Positions 10,594 through 21,500 of a stretch of DNA of 25,174 bases are shown here, in pieces. Made by a program: the position numbers and the translations under genes. The notes beneath the pieces were generated by a model. The model was not told the origin of the DNA. It was given only the letters and a program-made list of their open reading frames with translations, and searched no databases. Every line of letters starts with the position of its first letter. Positions within the stretch are counted from its first letter, which is position 1. This DNA is from Zancudomyces culisetae (taxonomy: Eukaryota; Kickxellomycota; Harpellomycetes; Harpellales; Legeriomycetaceae): assembly GCA_001969505.1 (NCBI GenBank), contig LSSK01000099.1:1-25174 (forward strand), given 5' to 3'.

Positions 10594-13500
10594 TTTATTA
10601 GTTCTATTTGCTTTTGTGAAATGGATAGAGTTGTGACTTGGATTATAACAGAGTATGCAGCTAGTATCAATATATATATCAATACGGATTTTTTGTCCGT
10701 TTTACAACAATATTCTAAAAAAAAAAGTTGGGTGTTATGATTTATTTATTAGTGGTTGAATTTGTAAGTATTATGTAAACAATAATCTAATTTTAAATTG
10801 ATAAGCCCAGACTCAATAATGATCATAAACGTAATTTACATTAAATAGTAGCCAATAAAGCTTTAGAAACGGGATTATAAACTAATTGTCGATACCCAAC
10901 AGATTTAGACTGGATGAAAAAAAAGCAACGCTACCAATTTTATCCAGCACAATAGAAAATAGGATACTGGCTCTGCTCTGCACTATCATCAGTTCATTTT
11001 AGACAATCCATCGTACAATATTATTGCACAAAGACAGAGATTAAGTAGTTAATATAACAATACATACAAGATGTTTTCATAAAAACTAGTGAGAAGCTGG
11101 AGAGGGGAAGAATCAATTCCATGTAAAACTATGCTCATATTTATATTTTTTACATCAACATTGTCTCAACTACCGGTTTCTGCACTCAACCCCCCCTAAT
11201 AGTCAGCCTATTACAATACTAAATACATTTTATCGGTTAAACAAAAAAGATAGACTCGGGCCAATTCTAGTAGTGCAAACTAGATAAATTAGTTAAACAT
11301 AACCAACATTTGAACCTAGTCTTGTGTACTTTTGCTCGACCGAAACCCCGTTTTTTAGACCAAAAGATGGGAATGTTTCAACACACCACTGTTAAACTTG
11401 CCGAATCTATATTTTCAGTTTATTCTTATATTTAATCATATTTGTATATTTTTAGACTTTATAGGTAGTGATCCTTGGAAATACATATATATAAATCAAC
11501 GAATGCTACACCTTTTAAATACATTCGCAGTTTTTCACACCTTGTGAAACAAGAGAATGAACTGGTCTTGTGGAAAATGTTGTAAAAAATCAACTTTTTT
11601 TAAATGTCAGACCTGATGAATATCAATGATGCTGCAAGACAACAAGCAAAGCCCTTATTATCCTCAGTTATATTCCAAAAAGTTGCGGAAAAGTGGTACT
11701 AAAATGATAAAGTATAAATTGAAAAGCTAAAAGCATCGGGTCGAGCTTATAATCCTCAAACTCGAATATGAGACCACCAATATGGTCCACTTTGCATGCT
11801 CACACCATCATCTCTTGTTTAATCTTTAATTTATACGTACTGGTTTATTCAAGATGATTTCTATATTAAATACATGATAACTAAAGCCAAAAGCAAGAAA
11901 AGTCACAAGATGGTAGCAAAAACACGGTAAGATAAATTCAAGCCAACAGGTGTATGCGTGCTAGATTTACGGTCTATCTTTTATCTAGATGATATCTGAA
12001 TCGAGTGGGTTTTTTGTAATCGCCAATTGCTGAATAGGTGAAGCTGATTAATTGAGAATATAGAAAAATGAAACAGGATGTGAATTGTGCTTGCATCCGC
12101 TGATGTCGAACTTATCAGCAAAGGCTTTCTTGAATATCCAGGTGTTTTGGATTGATTTTCTTTTACCCGACATTCCTCCCCTTTAATCAAGTACTGTCAT
12201 GTGGTTTTTGAGTTCTCATGGGAAATTTAAAAATTATGGTGCTGACAACACCAAGTTTAAACTCTTGTAAAAAAAAACTATAATCTAAAACGGTAACCCA
12301 AAGACGCCACCAGAATAAATTTTACCAATGCTGAAACATGCACGTCCCAAACCCCTTGGTGATGCAAGTAAACAAGCAACCAGAAAGAAAAAAGAAAAAA
12401 GAAGACATTATTATACTTTCTTTACAGGCGAATTTATGTGTGTGTGTATTTATAAACTATTAAAAGGTCACAATCAAATTACAGTACACTGTGAATAGTA
12501 ATTATAACTTTAAAGAAATGGAAACAATTGAATTTCTAGTGTATACCACATGAGAGAGGGGGGGATGGAATAAAGTGGGTAAACCAGCTTTGGCATCCTC
12601 CTCCAATTGAAATTTAAAAAGACCTACACCACATGTGGAGCATCATTGTATAAGAACAGTGGTTTAGGAGATAGAGGCGTACTAAGGAGTGGTGGTCAGC
12701 GCACTTTATCATATTTGACGGACAGATTTTTTTGAATAAAGACAAGCATTTAAAAGGCTGAAACAGCCACTTTTTGTCAATAATACACACTCTGAAAAGC
12801 AGATGCAAATATGCTAAAAGAAAAAACAAACACTTTGAATAAAGATAGGATTGTAACAATGACCTCACTGTCCTCGTCTTGGAAATGGCACTGCCTTTAA
12901 ACAATGGAATTACGCAAATCCATCCAAACTTTAAAGTGTGTCATCATGGAGGAGGACAGAGCTAAACTATTGGATTTTTTCCGTTATATTTTTTTATTTG
13001 CTCAAACGCATTATCTTTCACTATTTATTTAGCATGAGAGTTAGCACAAAAGACTAGAACATATTTAGTTACTTTTCCCGATATGCCATTTAAATGTGAT
13101 ATTCCACACTTATTGTTTTTTTCAAGCACGTTTACTTGTTTTTCTTGAGTATTTTTTTTTATGTCCGTTTTGTTTTGTATCAGTTTATTGTCCTGATTCT
13201 GTTTTACAGCGTATTCCCATCGCACCCCCTTCTCTCCTTAGAATTTCCCGAGTGTTAGCACAATTTAGCTAAAGAACGTGAAACAAAATTCGTCATTAGT
13301 GATTCTGGGAACTTGTGCTTATCGATATTGCATACCACTTACCATTTTACTTCAAAGTAAGCCAGAATAGCGAAATGAAAAGATTCAAATAAAAGGATTT
13401 CCAATTATGCCGGTACTGTTTATACAAAGTATTAGTAGAGTGGGGGGAGGGGAAGGCTAGGCCAAAAGTAAATTGATTTATGGCTAGAACATACTTGCAT

Positions 13501-14188
13501 AACTCAAAATGGCTTGGCGCTTTAAGCACCTAAGAATGTTTTATACTGAAGCTATACGGAAATATACTGGACGCTTTTAATTTCAGTTGGACTCGCTTGC
13601 TGGCCTCGCTTTCTTTCATTTTCATTTTCATTTTCATTTTCATTTTTGTTTTTGTTTTTGTTTTCATGATCAATGGTTCAAAACCAGTGCCTTATCATTG
13701 CTTCAATAAAAAACGTGTTTAACACATTGGTTAAACGGGAAATGTGAAAACAGCATGATCATAACTTATCTTCAATTGGCTATTACCTAGCAATGATAAC
13801 CTTTAAACGTGTCTCGTGATTCTCATTTTGAAATTGCTTAGAATCTCCAAATTTAGAGTGCTAGCTCAATGTGAGATTTCAATATGTATTTTTTTTATTG
13901 TATCTGCGCAGTTTTACTAATTTACCAATTTGTATGAGGTCATATTGAGAATTAATAGAAACACAAACACCATTATTATGAAAGTACATGGTGTTTTATA
14001 AAATCTCGTATGTGAACAGATAACATATTCGTATTCGTATTTGTGTTTTTATTTATATTTATACCAATATCAGGCACTACTTTTCCAAATGATAATTCAA
14101 GTAAATTTGTTCCATTTCAACTTTCTAGCGATATTACGAAAAACAAAAATACAAAAGTGGTCTTGACCTTATACTTTAAAGTTCTATT
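10594..14188. other. Long gene-poor interval between divergent genes
   Basis: Nearly 3.6 kb between the minus-strand PLD-like gene and the plus-strand 521-residue gene. I found no exon chain, RNA gene or transposon end I can defend. Noted inside it: a 32-codon ATG frame continued past two stops (11604-11771), a 56-codon ATG frame (12328-12498), a 10-bp palindrome CCACATGTGG (12629-12638), a 7-bp inverted repeat GTTTAAC/GTTAAAC with a 6-base spacer (13717-13736), and a T-rich hexamer array (13612-13675). Short open frames like these are expected by chance in this much AT-rich DNA. It may hold long regulatory DNA, a non-coding transcript, or a fast-evolving gene with small exons. Confidence 0.5.
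13612..13675. repeat. (TTTTCA)n-(TTTTTG)n hexanucleotide array
   Basis: About five CATTTT units pass into three GTTTTT units. The array lies about 520 bases upstream of the 521-residue gene. It is the clearest of several T-rich hexamer arrays in the window (also near 4201, 4860, 8931 and 14030). Confidence 0.85.
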
Positions 14189-15754
14189 ATGTGGAGTAAT
14201 ATACTGTTTGGAGCAAAGAAACTAAAGTTAATAAATGCCGAAACAGCCGAAAGTAATGATGTAAAGAATAAAGGTGAATCAAAGTTGAGTCCAAACTCAA
14301 AGCTTGAGGTGGTCTTTCCATTGAGCAACGATAGCTATATCATTTCCAATAAAAAACAGATAATGTACAAGGCAAATGCAAGTATTGACATAAACCCAGG
14401 AAAGGGCGTAAATTCTAGATATCCGGGATTAAATATGGAGTTTTCATCAGTAAATGAATACACTGAGGTTCAGCTAACGCCACCCGGAAATATTAACGTG
14501 CCAGATTCCGAAGTAGATATGTCTGGTGGGTACAATCCCAACTCATCCGAAAGCAAGAGATACTCATACCCACCAAACATAGTCGCATTAGATGAAGGGT
14601 GGGAAGAGATAAATGTAGAAGCGTTATTGAAAGGTTTGCAAAATGAGCCAAAGGAGGCTCTTTCACTTGAAGAGAAAGGCTATTTGTTAGATTTTGGGAA
14701 AAAACTTGAAGAAAAAAAGAAAATACTAAACTCTCAAGGAAAAGATAGCGTTGTTCCATCAGGGATAGTTCTGAAAAAACCTAAAGAGACGCTGAAGGAT
14801 GACTGCATAGAGTTGGATGCAAAAGACAACTCTGTAGAGTGTGTTGAGACTGGTACTAAGAGTGATATGAGTTTAACGATAGCTTCAGAAAGAAATACAC
14901 ATGCGAAAAAGGCTAATGAAAAGTCAAAAGATATTAACGAGGTGGATAGCGTTCTGGATATAATCAATAAGAAAGCTATTGACTCAAAGTTGACATTTGA
15001 AAAGATGGCAAAAAAAATAGAAAACAGCAATGCGGAAAGGTATTCAGGTTTAAATAAGGCCCTAGGTAATGAGACTAAGGAAAAAAAGAACGTCAATGCG
15101 CTGGTTTCCGCAGATATTAACAAAAATAAGGCAGGCGAGCAAGCTGACTCAAAGTTAAAACTTACAACACAAGCTAGTAGTGCAACGTGTAGAGATAAAA
15201 GCAGCATCAAAGCTACTATTTCTCAAAGTTCAGATAATGCATCACCAGATGATGAGTCCACTTATAGCAAAGTGACACCTATGCTAACCAGAAGACAGAA
15301 AAAAATAAACACTGAGCAATCAGAAATAAATAGTAACATCGAAGACAAACCTGGGTCTACAGTTTCCAATACAAAGAGAAAGATAAAGATCAATACAAGC
15401 GCTGACTTTACAGAGTCCGAAAAAAGTAATACCGAAAGTGATGAGGGTAGCAGAACTGCAGATATTGTCACAAAGAATAAAGATTCTCTGAGTCTCGCAC
15501 AGCTCGGGTTGGGTAATCAGAAAATAGGTGTTTCCAGAGTCAGCAGCAAGATTAACAACCCGGCCTTTGTTTACAGTGCAGTACCAGCTTCAATCTTTGC
15601 CACACCATCGAAGAAACATATCAAAAACAACGCTACTGTCATCAGTACTGCGCCAGCTCAGGTTCCAGAAGTAAGCAAGCTACCAGGAAAGAGCGATAAG
15701 GCTAAATCTTCAAAAAAGCCAAAAGCAACAAAGCGTAGAAAGAGAGAAGTTTAA
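14189..15754 (+). CDS. Unknown Lys/Ser-rich protein with a strongly basic C-terminus, probably nuclear
   Basis: An uninterrupted 521-codon frame from ATG to TAA, far longer than chance for this base composition and richer in G+C than its flanks. I do not recognise the family. Residues 1-180 look the most structured: a KLEVVFPLSNDSYIISNKKQ segment (38-57), an aromatic patch (RYSYPPNIVALDEGWEEIN, 124-142), then a helical Glu/Lys/Leu stretch (143-180) that could be a short coiled coil. Residues 190-450 are low-complexity Ser/Lys/Asn/Glu and are likely disordered. The last 20 residues are a dense basic cluster (KSSKKPKATKRRKREV), a good nuclear localisation signal. It diverges from the PLD-like gene and converges on UBC12. 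An upstream exon cannot be excluded, but the ATG at 14189 needs none. A chromatin, kinetochore or repair scaffold would fit the composition; that is a guess. Confidence 0.75.
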   Translation: MWSNILFGAKKLKLINAETAESNDVKNKGESKLSPNSKLEVVFPLSNDSYIISNKKQIMYKANASIDINPGKGVNSRYPGLNMEFSSVNEYTEVQLTPPGNINVPDSEVDMSGGYNPNSSESKRYSYPPNIVALDEGWEEINVEALLKGLQNEPKEALSLEEKGYLLDFGKKLEEKKKILNSQGKDSVVPSGIVLKKPKETLKDDCIELDAKDNSVECVETGTKSDMSLTIASERNTHAKKANEKSKDINEVDSVLDIINKKAIDSKLTFEKMAKKIENSNAERYSGLNKALGNETKEKKNVNALVSADINKNKAGEQADSKLKLTTQASSATCRDKSSIKATISQSSDNASPDDESTYSKVTPMLTRRQKKINTEQSEINSNIEDKPGSTVSNTKRKIKINTSADFTESEKSNTESDEGSRTADIVTKNKDSLSLAQLGLGNQKIGVSRVSSKINNPAFVYSAVPASIFATPSKKHIKNNATVISTAPAQVPEVSKLPGKSDKAKSSKKPKATKRRKREV

Positions 15755-16495
15755 GATGAACGACGTGCATTAAACCTTGGCGTTGCATTTTTATCATTAT
15801 ATGTTATAAACCTACAAAGTGAGAAGCATCGAGCCAGAAACGCTTGTAGTTAATGAAATGAATGAATTTTAAGACAGGGAATATAAGAATTATTACAAAG
15901 AGAAAACAAGGAGAAAAACGCTCGGAAATATGCATACTTTTCGAGGATAGGAGTTATAGATCTGTGTGAGCATATTTAGCAACAATATGGGGCACTTTGC
16001 CTTATTATTCAATTTTGAATATAAAACTTGTGTATTTTTATAGCGTTTTTTTTTTTTAATATTTTTTTTGACTTTTTTTTTAGGTTAGCTTTGTGGTAAT
16101 CATAAGCAGTCCTTCCAGCTGCAGGAGTTGATACAATGCGAAAAGATTAGTATTTGTTTAACAAGCAATAAACTTTGAGGTTAAGCACGAATCACCTTTC
16201 TGATCTGGCTTTGAGAACCAGGAAGCGCAGTATATAGTAACACAAGCAACGCCTTCAAAAACTGAAGGGGATGGAAATGCATCAAGTTCCGGTGTACTGT
16301 GCTTATTTGTTCATTTGTTTTGTTTTATTAAAAGAAATAAAAAGACTTCTATGATATTTGTGTCCTTTAAAATAAAATAAAAACCAAATAGTAAACAATG
16401 GCGCATTAGGCTTACTACAGAAACAAAAGATATATTTGAATAGGGTGTAAGAAAGGAAGGAACGAGGCGCAAGAGTAGTAACAAATAGATATTAT
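15755..16495. other. Intergenic spacer between convergent genes
   Basis: The shared 3' flank of the 521-residue gene (+) and UBC12 (-). It holds long T runs near 16046-16081 and no gene that can be supported. A 50-codon minus-strand frame without ATG (16310-16158) has protein-like composition but no domain. Confidence 0.6.
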
Positions 16496-17283
16496 TCACC
16501 TAGTTACACAGTCATATCTGATTCCATCAAAGTAAATCCCATGCATTGTGTTTTTAACTGTTTGCCCAAATTTCTCGCTGTCGGTTTTAAGCAGTGCTGC
16601 AGCATCTAGGATCAAAAAGACGAATAATGAGTCAAAAAAACGAATAAAAAGTATGATGATGATAAGCTTATTCATAGTATATATTGGTACCCTACCTTTA
16701 TTTAATGGATCAAATGGATTTGGTTCCAAAAACAAAAAGAGCAACCCAACCAGAGCAGCATTAATGGTTAATACTGGGTTCCAGTCCTCACGTAGAATGT
16801 TTAAACATATTTTTCCGTCTAGATCTATGTTTGGGTGGTATATCTTTTGGGTACAAAGACCTTTAGGAGCCTCATGAGGGTAGTTCTCTGGTATATTAAA
16901 GGTGAATTTAAACTTCCCGCCAGAATAATAACCTGATTTAAGCAATATAATATAGAATAAGTGAGTAGTGTTTGCAAAAAAAAAGTGTCACCAATTCAAC
17001 AGAATAAAATGTATAAATAATTTACAAAGAATGAACGTTAACCAAAAGTAGGTATAAAAGTTCAAGCATAGAGAATATGCTGGTAAATATACATACCTTC
17101 GTCTGGCTCGATTATGACTTCAAAATTACACAGGTCTTCGGGATTCGGAAAATCGATCTTTATTGTGTTTGGCAGGTCCAATTCTGATACATCCTTTTGA
17201 ATTCGAATTAAAGCAGCACTGACGTTAGATTTGGTCTTTTTTTCCTCAGCTTGTTTCTTTTTCAGCTTCCAAACATTAAGCAT
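16496..17283 (-). CDS. UBC12: NEDD8-conjugating E2 enzyme Ubc12 (UBE2M family)
   Basis: Ubc12 takes NEDD8/Rub1 from the Uba3-Ula1 E1 as a thioester and passes it to cullins, activating SCF-type ubiquitin ligases. Three exons: 17283-17097, 16932-16696 and 16605-16496; introns 17096-16933 (GTATGT...CAG) and 16695-16606 (GTAGGG...TAG), both phase 1. The product is 177 residues, the usual size. The start MLNVWKLKKKQ matches the Ubc12-specific N-terminal extension that docks on the E1. The E2 core shows PDEGYYSGGKFKF, ENYPHEAP, the HPN motif (95-97), catalytic Cys105 in KICLNILREDW, then FLEPNPFDPLNK. Exon 3 aligns without gaps to the last 36 residues of human UBE2M, as I recall that sequence. The second intron is 90 bases long and stop-free, so retention would insert 30 residues after Lys141 without a frameshift. 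Confidence 0.96.
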
Positions 17284-18509
17284 TATGAATTTAGAAGTAT
17301 TATTCCGGTGTTCGAATCTAAGTATCAAAAGAAAACTATATTAAGTCAGTAGGAATCAGAAAAACGTTAACCTTATTATATTATTTACCAAATGTATCTA
17401 CAAGAGACAGAGTAGTTTAAAAAAGATAGGTAACTGCTAGAAAAGCGAATTTTTATACAAAAAGATGGTTGAAATAATTCGAAATTTAAAGAAAGACAAA
17501 TAAAACAATGAACTACAAAACAAGCCCATCCAAGTAAGGTTCGCTTTTTTTATCTGCTTCTTATTTAGAAAAAAGTGAGCTAATTGGGTATTTGATGTGA
17601 TCAAACCACAGGAAATTAACGAGTAGATTGAGAAAGTATAACTATGGAAATATGAAATTGGTGTTAAATTTTAGATTGCTGCGGAATTAGCTAGATAAGT
17701 CAAGCTATTGAAATTGTAGCTATTTTATAGCTTCTTTAATGTTTCAATTTTAAAATAGTCTCAGCATTTTTCATGTAGAATATCAGGAACAAAATAATCA
17801 AGCAGAGAGATGGAAAGTGGAAAAATGGTTGTTCAGTAGATGTTAAAGGGCGTTAAATCACCAAAAAAAAGAAAACAAATACACACAATCGGTGTAACCA
17901 GGCTGGATCCAAACGAAAAGAATGGTGAGTATGGTTTTGTAGATTCAGCTTTTATAAAATCGAGATTTAATTTAGAAAAAAAAGACAAAATAAAATGAAA
18001 CACAGGAACTATAAAGAAGAAGGCTTCTAAAACATCTATTTTTATGAAGCTGATTTGAAAGATTCCAAAAGCAAAAAACACCCAGATCTTCTTGGTTTTC
18101 TAATAAGGAGAGAATCCTTCTTTTTATTTGAAACGATGGATGGCTGGAAATATGTTTGGATGCCAGTAATTCACAGAACACTCTAGCTTTTAAGTGGATG
18201 TAACAAAAGATAGAATATTTCCAAATGGATAATTTAATATATTTTTTGTTTACCAGTAAAGTTTCAAAAGTTGGACTACGTACGGCATCACAATTACGCA
18301 AATTCTCGATTTTAGTATTGTTTAATAGTTTAATAATTTATTTTTCAGTCTGTATTTTACATAAGTATAGAATCTAAACATATATTCATTGTATACGAGA
18401 TAGGGACTGAAGAAAATTTCGTTAATGGAATGGTATTTGATCAATCTTTTTGAATAAAAGGTAGTGAGAGAGCGATGCGAAAAAAGGATGCATATATATG
18501 TATATATAG
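17284..18509. other. Intergenic spacer between UBC12 and MIP1
   Basis: Both flanking genes are on the minus strand, so this holds the UBC12 promoter and leader and the MIP1 3' flank. The only coding candidate is a weak plus-strand two-exon model at 17840-18186, listed separately. Just beyond the MIP1 stop lies an AT dinucleotide-rich stretch (18491-18508). Confidence 0.55.
17840..18186 (+). CDS. Candidate small two-exon gene, unknown product (weak)
   Basis: A 52-codon ATG frame starts at 17840 (MLKGVKSPKKRKQIHTIGV...), with an SV40-like basic motif PKKRK. It contains a good GTGAGT donor at 17925. A second frame ending at TAG 18184-18186 reads DLLGFLIRRESFFLFE and then DGWKYVWMPVIHRTL, a protein-like composition. 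Splicing 17925-18049 (AAG acceptor) joins the two in frame as a protein of 73 residues. I do not recognise a family. Open frames of this length are expected by chance here, so the case rests on composition and the fitting splice phase. The usual stop-rich texture resumes on both sides. Confidence 0.2.
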
Positions 18510-21500
18510 CTAAATATCCGACTTTTTGGGAACTGAACGGACCGTGGAAACAGAGTATTTTGGTTTTAATCGAGCATAAGCTGCGCCTTTGTTCAGCGAG
18601 GACTTAAATTCCGTGAGGAATTTATAAAGCTCAGAAGGGTTTTCAGCCATTTGAAGCTTTAGTTTCATGTATTTCTCACTGGGAAGAAGCGCTTCTGTGG
18701 CTTGAGGGGATTGCTGCATATTCGTAGGGTAAGAATACGTGTAACTTTTAGACAGACGATCGACAGGAGTAGACTTCGAGTCGCAAGTGTGGGTGCTCTC
18801 TAGCCTTCCACCATTCGTCAAACCTATGATCTGGTTCATATCATAGCTTTCTCCGTGAGGGATCGCGACAGGGTTGGAGGGTGTTATGCAATCTAAGTTT
18901 GTTTCCTTTCTCAAGACAGTATCTACATCAACAGCCGAAAAGAAGGCAACAGAGATTGGTAGATTTGAGATATCCAGCTTGTAGCTAAATAAAGAGCGGG
19001 TCCAAAGATTGGCAATCTGCAAGGCTAAGGCGGTTCTATAAACATCGGCGTCGGAGGAAAGATAGCGAATCTCGTCGTGTATAGAAAGTACGAATCGTGC
19101 ATCGATGTCGAATTTGGTAATAAGATAATCCATTGAAATGAGCAGCAGATGCAAGTAATCAACACCACTGGATTGCACAACCCAATTTACGCGAGAAGTC
19201 ATGTATCCATCACCAACAGCTGAGGCTCGCAGACCTTCAGCGATTCCACAGCCTAGCACAGGGGTTCTGGGATTATCGCTAGTTGCTATTGATTCCAGCG
19301 CATTGAACATGTATGATTCGGTGCCACCATGCCAAAAGGGTTTGTTTTTGCCAAAAACACGAGTTATAATGTTGTTGTTAAGCCGACTACTGGACTTGTG
19401 TCCCTTTGTAGCAAGGTATAGGTTTTTTGCGCGCTGAGCAGCTTCAGTAGCGCCGATTGTTTGGTTGGCTTGCAAAAGAAGCTGGGTAGCATGTTTTACA
19501 CCTGCACCATAGATGCGTGAATAGTTGAACACTTTTGAATCGTTTCTGGAGATTCCCATAATCTTGGCTGTGGTGGAATGCAAATCCGTCCCATCGTTCT
19601 TGTTACCCATTAGAGTCATAAATCCTAGGGAGGTGGCACCGTGTTCGCCAAACTGAGAATCGCCTATCAAGCTAGCTATCCACAACTCTTCGCTGTCTAC
19701 ATCCGCCCCAACAAATTTGTATCCCTCGGGTGCCTTAACCAGTGTCTTTAACTCCGAACCAATTCGATTGGATTTAGCGTTGGATGCCGTTGCCCATGTG
19801 GACTCTACAGTTCTCCTGGTTATGGTTCCCATTGGGACACTCAATGGCAGTATTATACCTTGATCGTGGAAATCCACAACAAACTGGGACTTGACTCGTT
19901 CTCTGGCACTTATCCAGTACGATGTAACCATGTTTATTTCCAATGCTTCTTTTGCCACAGAGTAGTCCGAAGTCAATATTCCTTTTTCATAGGCAGCAAT
20001 GTATACCTTTGAAAGTGGGCTCCCGCAGTTTGCTTCCTCACCATCCTTGTGTGGAATCTTGAAATATTTTGCATGTTCTCTATCATTATATGCCGTGCGT
20101 TCCTCTTCAATTTCCTTGGTATCGTTGGAAAAGTGTATAGGGTTCATTCTCCTCAAGCTGGCCGCTGTAGAATCATGTTCATTTTCCAAATACTCGTTTG
20201 GTACCCTGAATGTCCAACCATTTCGTCTTGAATGATACAGGGGAAATCCCAGCCAGCTTATTCTCAGCAAGTATGGCGCTATTTTGTTTCTAACAGTGAT
20301 TTTTATTCTTTTTTCTTTTCTATCGTATAACTCTTTGTACCACTTTGGTTTTGAATTCAAAAAGTTCATGCTCTTTTCTCTGTATCTAGTTTCCTTTTTA
20401 CTCCAATCGAGGTGTTTTAGCCAAGGATCATCCATATATTTATTGTTTTCGTCAAAGACCAAAGCTTTCTCGGCCAGTTCTGCCAATTTGGACTCAATTT
20501 TCTGTTTCATTTCATTAAGCATCCCTTCACATCTATCAATAAAGTCTCTCCATTGACTTGTGTTTACTGGTAAAAACGCCTTTCCAAGCATAAGCATTCC
20601 AGCAAACGAAACTGGATGCGGACATAGCTTTAAAAAATTTTGAAATGTCTTTTTGTATACCTGGAACGTCACACTCACATCGCTCATACAATATTCTATC
20701 AGGTTGGGTATGTCTTGACGGACCTCTGTAACACAGCCCTCAAAAAATATGTTTCGGATCTCTTTATCCATGTCTATATTATAGTAGAATTTTGCCACGT
20801 CTTTTAGTGAATATGTGCTACTGACGTCCATAAAGGCCTGGTGATGTTTATACGCATCCCCTGTCATTCCAAGCCCTTCATTCTCCACCGACTTTTTTTT
20901 TACGCTTTGGAACTTTTTATATACCAGCTTTTGCTGAGAGCTCATCCCATTGGATGCTATATGCAGTGACATTGTGTCGATGTACTCATTTTCGCTTGCT
21001 CGAAGGCTGTACTCGTCTTGCACTCTTGACCTGTCAAATCCCACATTATGCCCAATAACCAGTCTCTTACTTTGCTTTCTAGTATTTGGAATTCCTATTT
21101 TTGATTGCTGGAGTTCTTCCTCGCTTTGTTCTTTTGAAGTTGTTAGTGGTATCAGCCATCTGTGATCGTGACTAGTTCCAACTAAATATGGCGATAGCCA
21201 TATATACCATGCTCTTTCTGACATTGCAGCTGCCATCACTGGGTATCCATGAAGCGCTGACATGGATTCAATATCAAAAACAAGTGCGCTTTCGCTGAGA
21301 CATGGGATATCAACCCTTTCTATTGTGAAACTTTCTTTTGCTTCATCATATTCGTATCTAGTCCATCCATCATTCTTGAGTCTTATATCTTCTTTTAACG
21401 GTTTTTTTGGTGCTTTTTCAAGAGTACTAAGTTTTGTCGCCCAATCTATGTAAGGATACGCACTCATTTTACCAAGATTTACAAAATGCTCTTCAATATC

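Noticed and set aside
12328-12498. 56-codon plus-strand ATG frame (MLKHARPKPLGDAS...) containing an ideal CTTTACAG acceptor
   Set aside because: Open frames of this size are expected several times in the 3.6-kb AT-rich interval. The second half is encoded by a (GT)n-like stretch, and no domain is recognisable.
12629-12638. 10-bp palindrome CCACATGTGG (E-box-like core)
   Set aside because: Too short to stand out in this length of sequence, and not near a defined start codon.
13509-13580. 23-codon ATG frame MAWRFKHLRMFYTEAIRKY...
   Set aside because: It has protein-like composition but is very short, and no donor site allows it to continue.
16158-16310. Minus-strand 50-codon frame (..TPELDAFPSPSVFEGV..) downstream of UBC12
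   Set aside because: No ATG, no family match, and Ubc12 already ends at the expected C-terminus. An alternative exon cannot be shown from sequence alone.
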